A DNA stretch of 64,000 nucleotides from Smittia aterrima. Taxonomy: Eukaryota > Arthropoda > Insecta > Diptera > Chironomidae. Both the position numbers and the translations under genes were made by a program. Below are positions 50,674 through 63,967 of the stretch, piece by piece (positions within the stretch are counted from its first letter, which is position 1; every line of letters starts with the position of its first letter). A model generated the notes under the pieces. It was not told the origin of the DNA, made no database searches, and worked only from the letters and a program-made list of their open reading frames with translations. Location: assembly GCA_033063855.1 (NCBI GenBank), contig CP093830.1, positions 4,526,854 through 4,590,853 on the forward strand, given 5' to 3'.

Positions 50674-53600
50674 TCAACTAGTAATTAGAGGTAAGTGGAT
50701 GGATAAAAGTGTCATTTCACTAATCCCACGAGAAATGAGCATCGTCGTTAGAAGTAAAAGCACAGCGTTGGTTGCTGTGAGTCTCAACGATGGCAAATTG
50801 GCACGAGAATTTCCACGACCTCGAGCAGCTTCCGCTAAACCTGCGAATGAGAGAAAAAAGAGATTGTTTTGTTGTTGCGAAAGTGTCAAGATATGAAATT
50901 CAGGATTAGCTTCATCCACGAGTCAAGCACACTGAGTCATTCATGGCAATATCCTTCATTCATCAAATAAAAGAATTCCAAAGAAGGAAGAGAGAGAAAG
51001 AAAAGCAGCTAATTACAATTTAACAAGCTCTAACGCCCGAGCTTAATATCCCCACAAACTTCCTCTGCCTTAAGCTTCTCATAAGTCTTAATTCACGACC
51101 ATGCCCAACTTATCAGTCTTTTAAATCTTTTTCATTGGTAAACCACTCGCTCCTCTTCAAATAGCCACCCTCAATACATTAAAACAACCACAAACACTCA
51201 ACAGACACACACGTTTGGATGTGAAATGAAAACAAGATTATTTGTATTTTTATTTTCCTCTCGTTGAAAAGCGTAATTAGTGTAATTGAATTGTGAGCAG
51301 ATGAAGGCGAAAATGAAAAGGAGGATGAGACATTGGAAGCTGTGTTTCGCAACAACAACAGCAATTAGTGATGCACACACACGAGAGAGAGAGTGGGAGA
51401 AGTCCAGTCCATGTGCATGAGTGATGGCTTAATGAACACAAAATTTAATCTATAAGAGCATTTTTGACGTGCACGAAACTTTATGAAAAGCTTCCGCATA
51501 TGGAGAGAGATAGGGAGAAGCGAATTGTCCATTCGAGAAGCGACTGGTTCACTGCTTGCGGAATTCTCCAGTGAAGAGCTTATAAATAGCGCCACTATGG
51601 CTTTTTATTATTAATTAAAACTATTTTACGAAAGCTCTTCACGTAGAACTTTTTTTTTACGGAGAGATGGAGAATGGTCGGGAATAACTCAGACAATTTA
51701 TGAAATTTTTTAAATGTGTGTGCTCCAATTTAATCAACACTTGATGTCGGTTTAAAGTCTCGACTGAGTAGCAAACGAGCCAGAAAAGTAAAAGACTAAA
51801 TTAAAAGCCATTGACGGACTCCACTTTCACTTAGTGAAGAGATATGCCGACACTTCTCAGGAACAGGTCCATTAGTAATTCAATTAAACTGAACGAGCCA
51901 AAAGGAAATACTTTCACGAGAGCATCTTTCAGTAGAGACACTCAACACTCTTCATCAATTGCCACCACTCACCTCCAATAAAATTTAAATGATCATCATC
52001 TGTTGAAACACTACCTGGCGTAATTTTTATCTCTGCAAGAGGGAGAAAGAAAGATCGAATCATGAAATATTCATTTAACATTGTTGAAAAATTGAAAATT
52101 TCGATTTTAATAAATTTATGCTTTTGATTTTCCCTCGCGCTTGTTCCCGGGAGAAGAGAGCCGCGCGCTGCATGCACGAATAGGAAAATATGTTTGTGAA
52201 ACTTCAGCTATAAATATTTGAAATAATAAAATGGAAAAGCAGCAAGCAAAAGCGTAAAAAACATGTCAATTTATGGCTCGGAACATGTGTTCGACGCGAT
52301 CCATACTGTTGCTGTTCGTTGTTAGTGAGTGAACGAACTTAATAAAGCTTGACGCCCGATCAATATGAAGAAACAATGCTATCGAACAAATTTGCCTACA
52401 GCAGAAATTTTATTGTGCTTATCGTACATGAGCGGTGGATTGGAATCATAATAAAGGGGAAATCACGTAGCTTTTCATTATTAGCAATCAACGATGAAAA
52501 AATCGAGTTTTATTTGTTATTACGAGCACATCGGATCGGTCGTGTTGTTGTTCGCTTACAACAGGACGCGATGGGAAGTCGAAGGGGAAGCAGAAAACTA
52601 TTCAAGGAAAGGCAATATTGAAGTATCAGAGTCACGGTGATTTTGTAAAAATTCTTTCGAGCAAAACACGATGTTAACGACAAGATGAAGCTTCATGGTA
52701 AACATGATGCGAGAGAAGAAGTGTTTTGAAACAAGCATTTTCCCGATGGAAAAACTAAAGGGAAACATGACTTCAATGTAGTTCTAGTCACCACTAAGCC
52801 TGAGGCATGAAAACTCAATTTCAAAATGAATTTTCAATGAATCTGATGGGGAATGTTAAATTTGGTTTAGGCTTCGTACGCGATGGGTTGCTTTCGATAA
52901 ATTGAAAGTCACTGAACACAATTTACGAACGAACCCCGAAAATCCGTCGCTCTTGCTAGTTAAACACTGCCGTCGGGAATTCTATATCGACATTGACAAG
53001 CAGATTAGTTTACTTTGGCATTTATTAATTGAACAACGAACCGTCGCGAGAAAACAGCGAGATAATGTAGAAATGAATATTTATGATGTAAATCCTCGTC
53101 TTTGATGATTGTAACGAGCGCTAAATGAATGGATGAGCGAAAGGTAAATGAAAACAGCAATTTAAAAACTGCAGCGAACCAAAAACGAGGAGAACGTGCA
53201 AGCGAATTAAGCTTCAAAAGATGTTAAAAGTTTATAATTTTACACTTTTTTTCTGCATAGCTTCGCTCTATCTAAAGAGGAAAAGTACAATGAATGAAAG
53301 CGGGAAAACGAGGGCAGAAAAAGCGTCTGAACATGATCCTTTAAACAATAGCGTTGGTGAAAAAAGAACTTTTTCACAAAAGAACGTAATTGCATTAAAA
53401 CATTGAGAGCTCAGAGATGAAAAAGGAAAGAAAAAAAAAATACCAAAGAACTTTGAATAAATATTTTAAACCTTCTCAGCTCGCTTTCGTGTTTCACTCG
53501 AAACACCAGAAAACAAACTGACAAAAAATAAAAGCTGGCTGCTAAATATTAAGCATAATTTGGTTCATTCATAAACAGAGCGATTAGGTGAGTGCGCTTG

Positions 53601-56600
53601 CTAATTCCATCGAGAAAACAAAAAGCGAACTAAAAATCATGAAGAGAAGTTCAAAAGTTTTTCATAAATTTATTATTCTCTCTGCCGACCTTGCCGCTGA
53701 TTAACAGCTTGGGACGAGAGAAGAGATCTCAAGAACATTGTAAATATCACTTACCATAAAGTCGCAGAGTGCCTTCCGCCTTCCCTAGCGAATTAGTGCT
53801 GACGCAATGATACGTTCCAACATCTGATGGCGAAAACTTTCTTACAATAAGCTTCATCGTACGACGAAAACCGCTGGGCTCCTCTGTGATGCCATATTTT
53901 GGTCTGAACAAGACATTTTCAGAATTAGAATTGCTGCTGATAAGAAAGAATGAGAGAATAAAGAACTTACCCATCTAAGAGCATCTCTGGTCGCGGTTGT
54001 CCGGAGTCAGAACTCATTCCGCCGATAAATCCATTTGGAGGGACTCGTCCACCTTTTTTTTAAAGATTTAAAAATAGATTTCACTTCACGTCTTCTTTAA
54101 AGAGTCGTTTAGAACTCACCTTTGAGCCAGTAAGAAACGGGAAAAGGAGAAGCTTCCACCTGACATTCTAGCTGTACATCCGACCCTAATGGAGCGCCTA
54201 AAAGTTGAGATGGAGCCTTCACCGTTGGTGAGACTAAGTGAACGGAAGAATTAATTATTCAAGATTGAATTTAATTAAAATTCATTAACTCACAATGCAC
54301 ATTAAGCAGCACACGCTTACTCACAGCAGGCGGAACGTCATTTTGTGCTATGCACAAGTAAGGACCCATTTGCCTCCGCTCGAGTCGAGGAAGACGAAGA
54401 GCACTTCCATTAAAAGATTCAACTGTAGTGAGAGAAAACAGAATTGCAAGGATGCAGATGATTAATGATCTCGAAACTCTTCAAAAAGATTGCATTTGTG
54501 CTTTCAGAAATTTCCACCAACCAAACCAAAAACGAGAAGCATAAATTTTTAAATAAATTTAATGAGACACGCCGAGCATCTTTTATTTAATTTCGTGGAG
54601 TGTTTGTTATTCAAAGATGTTTCTAAGAATAACTTTCCCGCATCAAAATGTGTTCTGTGAAAGTTTCCTTTCGCAACTCGTTGTTGTTCTCCAACCCGCT
54701 TTGCGCTCATGACAACACTTCGTTAAAATTTATTTTGTAAATTTTTTTTTCTTTGCATGCACGAGAGACACGCTAAGAAAGCGTTCGTTGTGAAAACGCG
54801 ATTGCTCGAATGGTCTTTTGACTCTCAAGTTGAGAAAGTTCAAGGAACAAACTCTCAGGAGTTTTAAGCGTGACAATAAAGATTTGAATAACTGTGCCAT
54901 GTGAGTAACACAACAGAATGCACGAAGAAATGTTGATCAACAATAAAACTTTCTCTTGTTATTTCAAGGAACAAGATGTCGAAGCGTCTTCCGAACTTTC
55001 TCTCCACTCCTTTCGATGTCGCATGTTCAAGCCATAAATCTCAAACATTCTAAAGATCCTTCGATACTTCACTTTCTGTTATCGACTTCTCGGAAGATTA
55101 TTCATGAACCAAAAAGCTATTCTAGTCGTTTTGATGTTATTGTAATTCAAAGCGAAGCAATTTGATCGCAGGTGAGAGCTCTTCGTCATTAGAAACGATA
55201 ATAACGTAAAGAACTTCTTTAAAAGAAGTCATTGAGTTCAATAATACTTTCTTTGAATCGATTAAATTATTTCAATTCTCAGAATCAAGAGGTATCGCTC
55301 CACTTTACGAAACAATTTTAAAAAGATTGAACAGTTCATTTGCTAAAGTGAGAGAGCATTAAAGAAATTTGTCGTCTAGTGAATTGATGTCTTCGTTCCA
55401 GTTTCCCCACAAAACGAGAAACGTTGCTGTATTATGCAAAATCTTTTTTTTGCTAGCTCGAGGAATTTTTAAGCACTCACTGCAACAGGGAGCCAAAGTA
55501 GAGAAAAGACCTGCTGCCGAGAATAGAGAAGAGAAAGCAAGGAATGAATTTCATTCTGCATGCCATTAGTGTCAGTCAATTTTCTCGCGAACTTCTTTCG
55601 CTTGAGAAATTCTTTTAAAACGAAAATTTATGTTTCTTGAATTGCCTCAAAAAATTCTTCAGCTTTCCCTCTCTTGACAATTGAAATTGCTTCACTTTTC
55701 TCAAGAGGAATGAACATGAACTGTTCGCTCTTCATCTGTTTAAAATGTCATCATTATAAAAAGTATATTAAAAACGACATCAAACTTTTTCGGGTCGTCT
55801 TCGCATTTCAAGCTAAAGATTAAGGAGTTTTTGAGAAGACAGACAGACGAGATGAGAGGAGAGGTGACGAGAAGGGTTGCTTCTTCTTTGAAATAATTTC
55901 TTTTTATAAGAAAACGTCAGATCGGGTGACAAAAGCCAAGTCTAACAGTTTCATATTCTTTCGCTTTCATTCGGTACTTGAAGATGCTTCATCCTCTTAT
56001 TCGTTTGACTTGTTGGAGTCTCTCGTTAACATGAATTCTTTAAGCGTTAGTAAATTACTTCACCTTACGATTTCTGTTCTGTTGGTAATGGCGCTTGAAC
56101 GTAAAGCGTTTTTCCCCCCTTTCCATTGAAACCCACAGAACGATAAATTTCATCATGAATGAGAAGCAGATGAGAAAGAGATTTGCTTAAAGTTAATGAA
56201 CGTTTTGATGACACAGAAAAAAAGTTGACTTTGAAACTGATGAGATGTTGATAAAATGTGTCACATTCATGCAAGTTTTTTTATTTTACGACATCGTCAT
56301 CAAGTAGAGTTTGGTAGTTGGAGAGTTGGTTTTTGCCCCGAGCGATTCAAACGAAAACTTGTGACATCGAGCGAACGTAATGAGTTGGATGCTTAAGTCA
56401 TCTGTCTTGTCCGTAATGTGACTCTTGTTGTTGTTGTGCGCTTAAGCACATTCGTTCTCTCGCTGAGTCTGATGAGTTGCGAGGGGGGTGAAAAGGGATA
56501 ATGGGACGTAATTAAGAAATATCACGTTTTGCAGTGAAAGTTCTTCGTAATTGCTGAAATATTCGCCTGTAGTCTTCGTCGTAATCATAACATTTAGTTG

Positions 56601-59600
56601 AGAACGGGAGAGCACGCCGAGAGCGAGCAAAAGATGATGAAAATCGTTCCAGCATTCAAAGGCAAGCGACTGTGAAATGAATTTCTCCTCAGCATCGAGT
56701 AATTCGCCTAATTACTCCAATAAATTTATGTCTTCAACTCTCTTCGAAGAATGTGTTTTTTTTTGTGAGAGGAAAATTTGTGGAATGTCTGAAGTTTACA
56801 ACTTAATTCAGGCCGAGATCAGAAAACTTTCGGCAAATGTCAAAGTGTGTGGGGGTGAGGAAGAGAGATCCCAAGCATAATTGAATCTTGAACATTTTTT
56901 TCTTTCTTTGCCTTCTCCAAAGTAAACCACAATAGATGAAAGGGTTTCTCAAACAATCCACCCCCTCGCCACTAACCGCAAACATTCATGTAAAATTTAT
57001 CATTTTCATTCTGTGAAAAGGTGAAAAAAGAAACGAATGGGAAAAGTTTTCTGTCCTGGGCTGCTTGTTGAACTGCGTAGTTTGTTTAATTATGTCTTTT
57101 GGGCAATTTTGTTAAACTTTTCTGTCTCAACCGACGCCTCTGGCACGAAACGAGCAGCAAATGAATGTTTAACATTTATTAATTGCCGAACAATGTTTTG
57201 AGAGACCGAAATTACCTTTAAAATTATATGAAAGTGCACAATCTCTAAGTTTACATGGCGCACCAGGTTTCCGAGAAAACTAAAAGTGGATGAACGAAAC
57301 GAAACGAAAACCAGACCCTCCCGCCCCGCATGTACCTTTAGCACTATAATTTTCCAACTGATTCACACAATTGTTTTATTCATGGGCCCGAAGCCATTTT
57401 CTGGTTGAATTTTATCTACTGAAAGTTGTGCTTTGTGTGAACTAAACTATCATTGTAGAATTGGAAAAGTCTCATTTAGAAATTGTCGGAGGTTCATTCC
57501 AATAGCTTGCATGATCTATTATTACAAGGCGACTCCCTCATCTCACCCTATCGTTATAAACTTTAAAGAAAGTTTCTTTTTTGTGTTCAACTGTGACATC
57601 GAGTGCAATTAAAGTTCTATTTTTGCATTTAGAGACAGTTTTATCGTCTAGTGCCAACAATTTTCTCGAGACCATTTCAAACATAAATATTTCATTATGA
57701 CGTCATTTGCCAGCTAACCCTGATAAATGTTTTTCTTCTGCTTCAATTTGTTCAACATTTCCACGAACTTGAAATTGAAAATTTATGTTCAAAGGATTAT
57801 TTTTGTCATCAAAGTTTCCGCCTCGCCGGTTTGCGTTTGTACACCTTCAAACGTTATTCATTACTTCAGTGTTGTCCCTCTCGTACATTTTTTAATCAAG
57901 ATTATTACTGAAAAAAAAAATTAAAACAACACTAAAGGCAATTTTGGTTTAATATCAGCGGGGAAAGTTTGGCATAGTGCAGTCGCTCCGAAAATGCAAC
58001 TTTATGAGAATATTTTCGAAATGTTTGGCTTCACTCGAGTTATTAAAGCAAACTTTATCTTGGCACGAAGTAAGGCCAAAGTTCTCTTCTCATCTCACGA
58101 CTTATGACTTGGCATTATTGCTAGTGGCAACATAAATCCGACTCGTCGCAATAAAATTATACTAAAACTACGATTCGGAGCGACACTATAACTCAATGGC
58201 ACTCGGAATCGGATTCTCTTTTTTTTCATCTCCAATTCTTCGTTCGTCACAACGGAAAACCGCTGACGAAAAAAAACAAACTTTAAACGATTTTTCCTCG
58301 TTGTTCGCCCATTGAGATTTAAGTGGAACAGAACTTTTCCATTAGCGCATTTTTTGTGTGTACTTTTATTTTATTACATAATTAGAAGCGCCATTTACCA
58401 TCAGCTACCCGCCAAAGTGATAGCAATGGGATACAAAGCAAACTCTGATGCTTCAGTTCTCCAACAGCGTGAAACAACGTTCAGAATCATTATGGGAAAT
58501 CAATAGACGTGGAAGAGCAGAAAAAAACTTCTCGCCCTCCCTCCCTCTCTAGTTAATAGCTAATTTCCAATCATTGATAACAAATTGATGCATGCAACTT
58601 TGGTTTTTATTAGTCATTTACTTTCGCCAACAAATAGACATTCATTACGAATAATGAAATCATTGAACTTCATCTCCCACTCCGCTCGATCGATTCGTAA
58701 TGTTTTTGACTTCGCACCAAAGAAAAGGAAGCGAAACTTTTTTTTTCTCCCTGCTCACATTCCCTATGAGGAGCAATCAAAGGACTCGAGAGAACAGAGC
58801 GAAAGGCTGAACAAAGATCGAGGAAAATTCCTTTTCAAAGATTTCCTAAATCTTGTCACGGACAGCCAAACATAAAACGATAATAGACAGAAATAAAATA
58901 CAAAAATATAGAGACATAAAGGCTATTAGAAGAATGCTGGAAGTAATGTAGAGAAATATATTTTGAAGCGGTCCCTCGTACAACATGTAGGCACTGTCCG
59001 TATGGAATTTGGAGTGGGAGAGAAATTGAAATTCAGGTGAAACAGTCACGTAGCCTAAGCAGGGTAATTGGTTTTGCTGCCGACGCTTTGGCGACTTGCG
59101 CGAATCCAATGTTTCTTCGGCCATCGTTATTCGACCTGAAGCTTCCCCGGCGACGATGCATAAGACATTATTTAATTAAGAGAGCGACAATGGATGGACC
59201 TTTTGGGGTGTTCGTGGCGGTCTTCAGAGAAAAACGTTTGAGCCATCATAAAAATGCCGTTCGCTCATTAAATTATGAAATGCTAAATCTCTGTTGAACT
59301 TTACGCGTTCGGGTGCCTTGAAAATGAATTCGTCCGAATGTGATCCATTAATTTGGAGTCGTAATTATACCCGAAAGAGAAATTTTTCGCCTCTTTCTCG
59401 CTTGTGCTGAAAACGACATAACTCGCACCCACATTAAAAACCTTAAGCTTCAGACCCAGAAACAGAAATGAATAAAAATGACATAGGAAAGCTTAACACG
59501 GAGACGCTTGCTCTGGTTTAGTTGAAAGGAAAGGCGGATTATCATTGTTCCGCAATTTAGAAATTCTTCAGCCTGCAGGTTGTTAAATCCATTCCAGGTC

Positions 59601-62600
59601 GTTTATCTTTTATCCACGTTTGTCATCCTACGGAGTTTTGCATGCGGAAATGCCTCGAAGGCTTTCAATAGAAATGTCATTTAACTTTTCTTGAAAAGAT
59701 CTTCCTTTCCCATGTTTGCAACGTAATGAGCTTTTCCGGGAATTCAGTTAACTCAAAGACATTTTTACCTTCATCATTTCAGCTCTGCACTCTCATTTGT
59801 AAAAGCTGATAAGGTTCAATACCCAACATGAGAAGATTTACATGAGATTAAGGTTCTTTTTGTATTATTTGAAAAGCTCCTCATTTTTTTGTTTTGATCT
59901 TAACTTTCATTCAAAGTTAACTTTGTTTGAAAATTTAAATTGAAAATGAAGTTAATTCATTGCAAAAGCCTCATCGATCTCAAGTTGGACTAAAGCGCCA
60001 AAACCTCATTTTGAATTGCACAAAAATAATTAAATTTAAATCTACCAAAAGATTTTCTGATCCAGCTTTATTTAATATTTTTATCAATAAATTTAAAATA
60101 GTTTTTTTTTTCACTCGCTCCACTCGAGCTCAACAGCATTTATTTTTATCATTTTACAACCGCACATCGGACATAAAACCAATTTAAATGGCGATCCCCT
60201 CCCTCCCCCCTCAGTCTCTCACCAGTCAGCTTTGCTGTGCATATAAAAAACACAATTACCACAGCATAAATATAATTTGGTCATGTCGATGTGTACGCAA
60301 TTGTGTTTCACTTTTATTGATATAAAATTTTAATGCTGGTCGATGTCACAAAGATTTATTCAACGCTTTTTTCCTGTGTTCGTTGTCCCTGTGCGTCTCA
60401 CCGAAATTTATTATTATTTTTTCTAAAGCACAACAACGACAAGTTCCCACCTCACACTCGACACGAACTTTGGGTTCGAGGCGGAATAGTCGATTTATCA
60501 TGTGACGTGAGATTGTCAATAAATAAAAAATGCTCTTTGCGAGCAACGAGAGATGGAGAGCCACTCACCTTTAACTAGTTCCCTGCTGCCTGACTTTCTC
60601 ATCAAAATATAATCATTGTCCTCACGTCTCCAAGTCACACGTGGTTGAGGATGTCCTGTCGCCCTGCACACTAGCGTCGCATCCTCGCCTTCCTGTACCG
60701 ATATATCTGCCGATGACTCTTCATTTATAATGTCAGGTGGAACTGAAAAGGGGGAAGGATAAAAAAATTGAGAGAAGGTGAAAGCTTTTGTATGAACGCA
60801 CGACATGTTAACAGTAATTCGAGCTCGAAGCGAGGAAAAAGTTAAATCCGCATTAGAAATTAAGTTTATATTTATTGCTTTTCTCGAAGGGTAGACGAAG
60901 AAGAAAACAACTTAAACCTACATCAGAGCGATGACAGCAAATCAATACGTCATGAAAAATAGAGAAAGTACATGAGAACCCTTTCGAGGATATTAATGAT
61001 CGCTCGAGGTTGGTTTTCTCTCGCTGGGTGGCATGTCTTGTGTGTGGAAAATAAATGCACTGGAGGGAAAGCGTTTGAATGAAACATCAGAAGAAATCGA
61101 AACGTGATTGTCACATTGGAACATTTGTCAAGCGTTAGTTGAGCTCGTCTTCACATGCAGTGTCAGCTCGCACGACAACATCAAACGAGACGCCTTCTCT
61201 ATGCAACTGACTGCGACTTCGACAGCACGAGGTAACAATAGACACAAAAAGCTTTTGCGGAATATTACAACCTTCCTCTCGTCCTCGTTTCTCTTCCAGC
61301 TTTTTAAAAATCTATCAGCTGCAAACATTTATCGAGGGAGTTCTCGAGTTTGAAAATTACATAGTTCAGAGTCTGTGTTTGAAAAGGAAGGAGCCAGGAA
61401 AAAGTTATGTGAGCTTTGAGAAAACCTTTTATGTTTCATGTTAAAGACTTTTCTTATCCGTCCTTTATCCACTGTACTCGTTTTCCTATTAGCAGAAGCC
61501 ATAACGTGTAATTATATAAAATATATTTATTATCATGTCTGAAGTTGAACAATGAAACGAAGTTGCTCTATAATCCGACAAGAAAGTTTCTTGTTTTTCA
61601 TGTCTTAATGAATGAGGACTGCAGGTGAAAATTGTGCAGACTACAATGTTCTCCCGACACGATTCATGGCATGGAAGTTTTGAGAAAGCGCGGTTGATGC
61701 AAGTTTTTCGAGGGGAAAGCTCTTAAGAGTTTCAACAAATTACAGGGAAACTAAAAGTCGCATCGAATTTCCTGAATGTAGTCGATGAACAACATAAAAG
61801 TGTCTTGAAACTTTCGTCTGCTTTAAATCTTTGAATTTTTCATTTCGAAATTATTTTCTAAGACATTTCAAAAGTTAACTTGATTGGGGTTTGATTTGAC
61901 TTGACAAGCTTTAGCAATTAGAGATATTTAATCTTAATTTGAACGGTAGCTTCAGAATATTTACCAAAAATTTGAATTGTGCAGGATAAAGTTTTGTGAT
62001 TGTAATGTAAATATTCCCGAAAATTTTAGTCATAAAGTTTCTCTCGAATTTCGTCTTCAATTTTCAGAAATTGAACTTTGCGAATTCTAAAATTTTGTGG
62101 CCGATAAAAAAGTTTTCAGCTCACAAAAATTTCTCATATCAACGACGAGATGGAATGAAATGCCCTGGAGACCTTAGTTCCATCGTCGGTCAGAAATATT
62201 TTGCGGCTTCAGCTCTTAATTCAAAAAATTAAAACCTTTTCCTCCTCTTTCCAGTTCAGCTTGATAAAATGATATTATTAATTAAAAATCGATAGCGAGC
62301 ATTAATCTTTCGAGGCCAAACATTCTCGAAGCTAAGTAGGTGAAACTCGGGGTTATAATCGAAAAGTAGGATGGAAAAGTTTTTCTCTCAACAACAGTCG
62401 TTAATGGTAAACTGTGATTAAATTGAATTAAACTTTCGCTAGAACTTAAAACCCAAGCGATAATTTATGGGAGAGCTTCGGAAACGACTCTAATAACTCG
62501 CTTGTCCTCATCGAGAATTCATGAATTCTCGTTCACAAAAAGCTGTTCTTGATTCGATCAGAAGTTCAGGCAATTTGAACTCATGGCATTTGAATGCACG

Positions 62601-63967
62601 ACCGATGGGAATTAAAAGTTTATTCAGACGACAGACAATCACTTCCATCCAGTCGAGGGAGGTGCGACGTGGAATATAAAATTTGAAAACTTTTTTTTTT
62701 CTTCTCTCTCTCTTGCACTATCAGAGATTCGTCTCTATTGACATTTTATCATGTAAATTTACGTGTTATGAATGTTAAATAATCCTTTGAAATGCACTGG
62801 TTGGCTTATCTTTACATTTGCTCTCTCATCTCTCAACTAAACTCGTCGAGAGATCCAAAGAAAAATTCAACGTGTGAAATTTATGATTTTTTTCTTCTTC
62901 CAATCCACTCAGTTCCATTCACATATTCATGTGCAATAATATTTTTCGGTTGCATCGTAGTTGTCGCTTGTGCGAGAAGTCGAAAGCTTCCTCTCGGATA
63001 TTCCAAACCTCCCACGGGATTCGAGAAGCTAAATCCAGTCTGGTGTGATGTTTTTTCTCGGGCCATTAATCAATTTTTCTGCCTTTTTTTAATGGCTCGA
63101 ATGGGACTCGCTGTTTGCTCGTTCCGAGCAAGAACTCAGTAGAAATAACAAAAAAAAAACATTTCCTAACAGGTTGAGAAGCGACTGCCAACTAGAGACT
63201 CCCCAGGGGAAGAAATCAAAACAAAACATCAACGTCGGACAAGCAAACAGAGGCTGGCAGGATTTTTTGTGCTTCCCGAGATTTGTGCCAGAAGTTAAAT
63301 AGAAGAATTTTTATGATTTATCCGTCGTTCCAATCAGCACTGGCTTTTGTGTGCATTTCCCTTATCAAGCGACACTCTGTCAAGTTTTGTTTATCGAGAT
63401 TAGGATCTTTCTCTCTGAGAAATTGTTTGTTAAACTCAAATGACATTCTCGTTCTTACCTTGCACATCGATGCATCCGATTTGTTTTCTCATCGGACTAG
63501 CATTTATTTGGCACATGTAGCAGCCGCGGTCTGATTCGCGCAGTTGCTTAATCCGCAATCTCCACGTTCGCATATCTTCGTGAACGACACTAATGCGGAC
63601 ATTGTGAGTAACGACACGTTCCTCTAATGCTAGCACGGTCTGATCACTTGCACGTAACCAACCGACCTATAAAGAGAAGCGAAAGAATGATGAAAGAAAC
63701 GTCGCCTGAGGTGTATGCTGTATTTTATTATTATTGTGCAATCTCGGTCGTAAAATTGAAAGAAGAATTTGTTACGATCGTTTTGGAGTGTGGGGGCGAG
63801 GAGTTGTGCAAGGGAAAAATCATAAAAGATTCATTCTCTCACCTTGTATCTGCCGAGATTTCTAACAGAGCAAGTTAAAACAGCTTCTCTCCCGGCTGGA
63901 AAGGTGACGTTCTGTATCGTCCCTTCAAACTCTGGCAGCTCTGAGTCTAATCCTTGGAGATTTATTT
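50674..63967 (-). CDS. DIP-like (Dpr-interacting) immunoglobulin-domain adhesion protein, 3' part
   Basis: Nine exons (minus order): 63967-63843, 63666-63459, 60742-60569, 54422-54294, 54233-54120, 54052-53971, 53903-53755, 52032-51973, 50840-50674. They join in frame to 401 codons; the signal-peptide exon(s) lie beyond the right edge. Ig1 has Cys in LTCSV and GCYMCQI, plus the family's YKVGWLRASDQTVLAL and THNVRISV. Ig2 starts at VPPDIINEESSADISV, with Cys in LVCRA and YLCIA. Ig3 has LECQV and YHCVSTNSLG. A linker (DDDHLNFIGG) leads to a hydrophobic tail (NAVLLLLTTMLI) that could be a GPI signal or membrane anchor. DIPs are neuronal surface receptors that bind Dpr proteins in synaptic partner matching. 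Ig2 reads GPYLCIAQN where relatives usually have GAYLCIASN. Which DIP this is cannot be settled by eye; lachesin-like IgLONs are the alternative. Confidence 0.87.
52033..53754 (-). other. DIP-like gene intron before the linker exon
   Basis: This 1722 nt intron separates the Ig3-end exon from the short linker exon. It has consensus ends (GTAAGTG...CTTGCAG). I see no nested gene; the open frames on either strand lack motifs. Confidence 0.55.
54423..60568 (-). other. Large intron within Ig2 of the DIP-like gene
   Basis: This 6146 nt intron splits the Ig2 domain (donor after ...ELVK, acceptor before VESFNGS). Large introns inside Ig domains are usual for DIP/Dpr genes and often carry enhancers. 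I find no nested gene or repeat that I can support. Confidence 0.55.
60743..63458 (-). other. DIP-like gene intron between Ig1 and Ig2
   Basis: This 2716 nt phase-1 intron lies at the Ig1/Ig2 boundary. It contains a perfect 20-bp palindrome (62512-62531). No nested gene is supported. Confidence 0.55.
62512..62531. repeat. Perfect 20-bp palindrome
   Basis: The sequence CGAGAATTCATGAATTCTCG reads the same on both strands, with no spacer. It sits in an intron of the DIP-like gene and includes two GAATTC sites. It could be a dimeric transcription-factor site or chance. Confidence 0.7.

Noticed and set aside
52349..52621. 90-codon plus-strand frame nested in a DIP-like intron
   Set aside because: No family motif, signal peptide, promoter or splice context. 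Consistent with a chance frame.
60468..60484. GGGTTCGAGGC resembling a tRNA T-loop
   Set aside because: No matching D-arm, anticodon arm or acceptor stem at the right distances.
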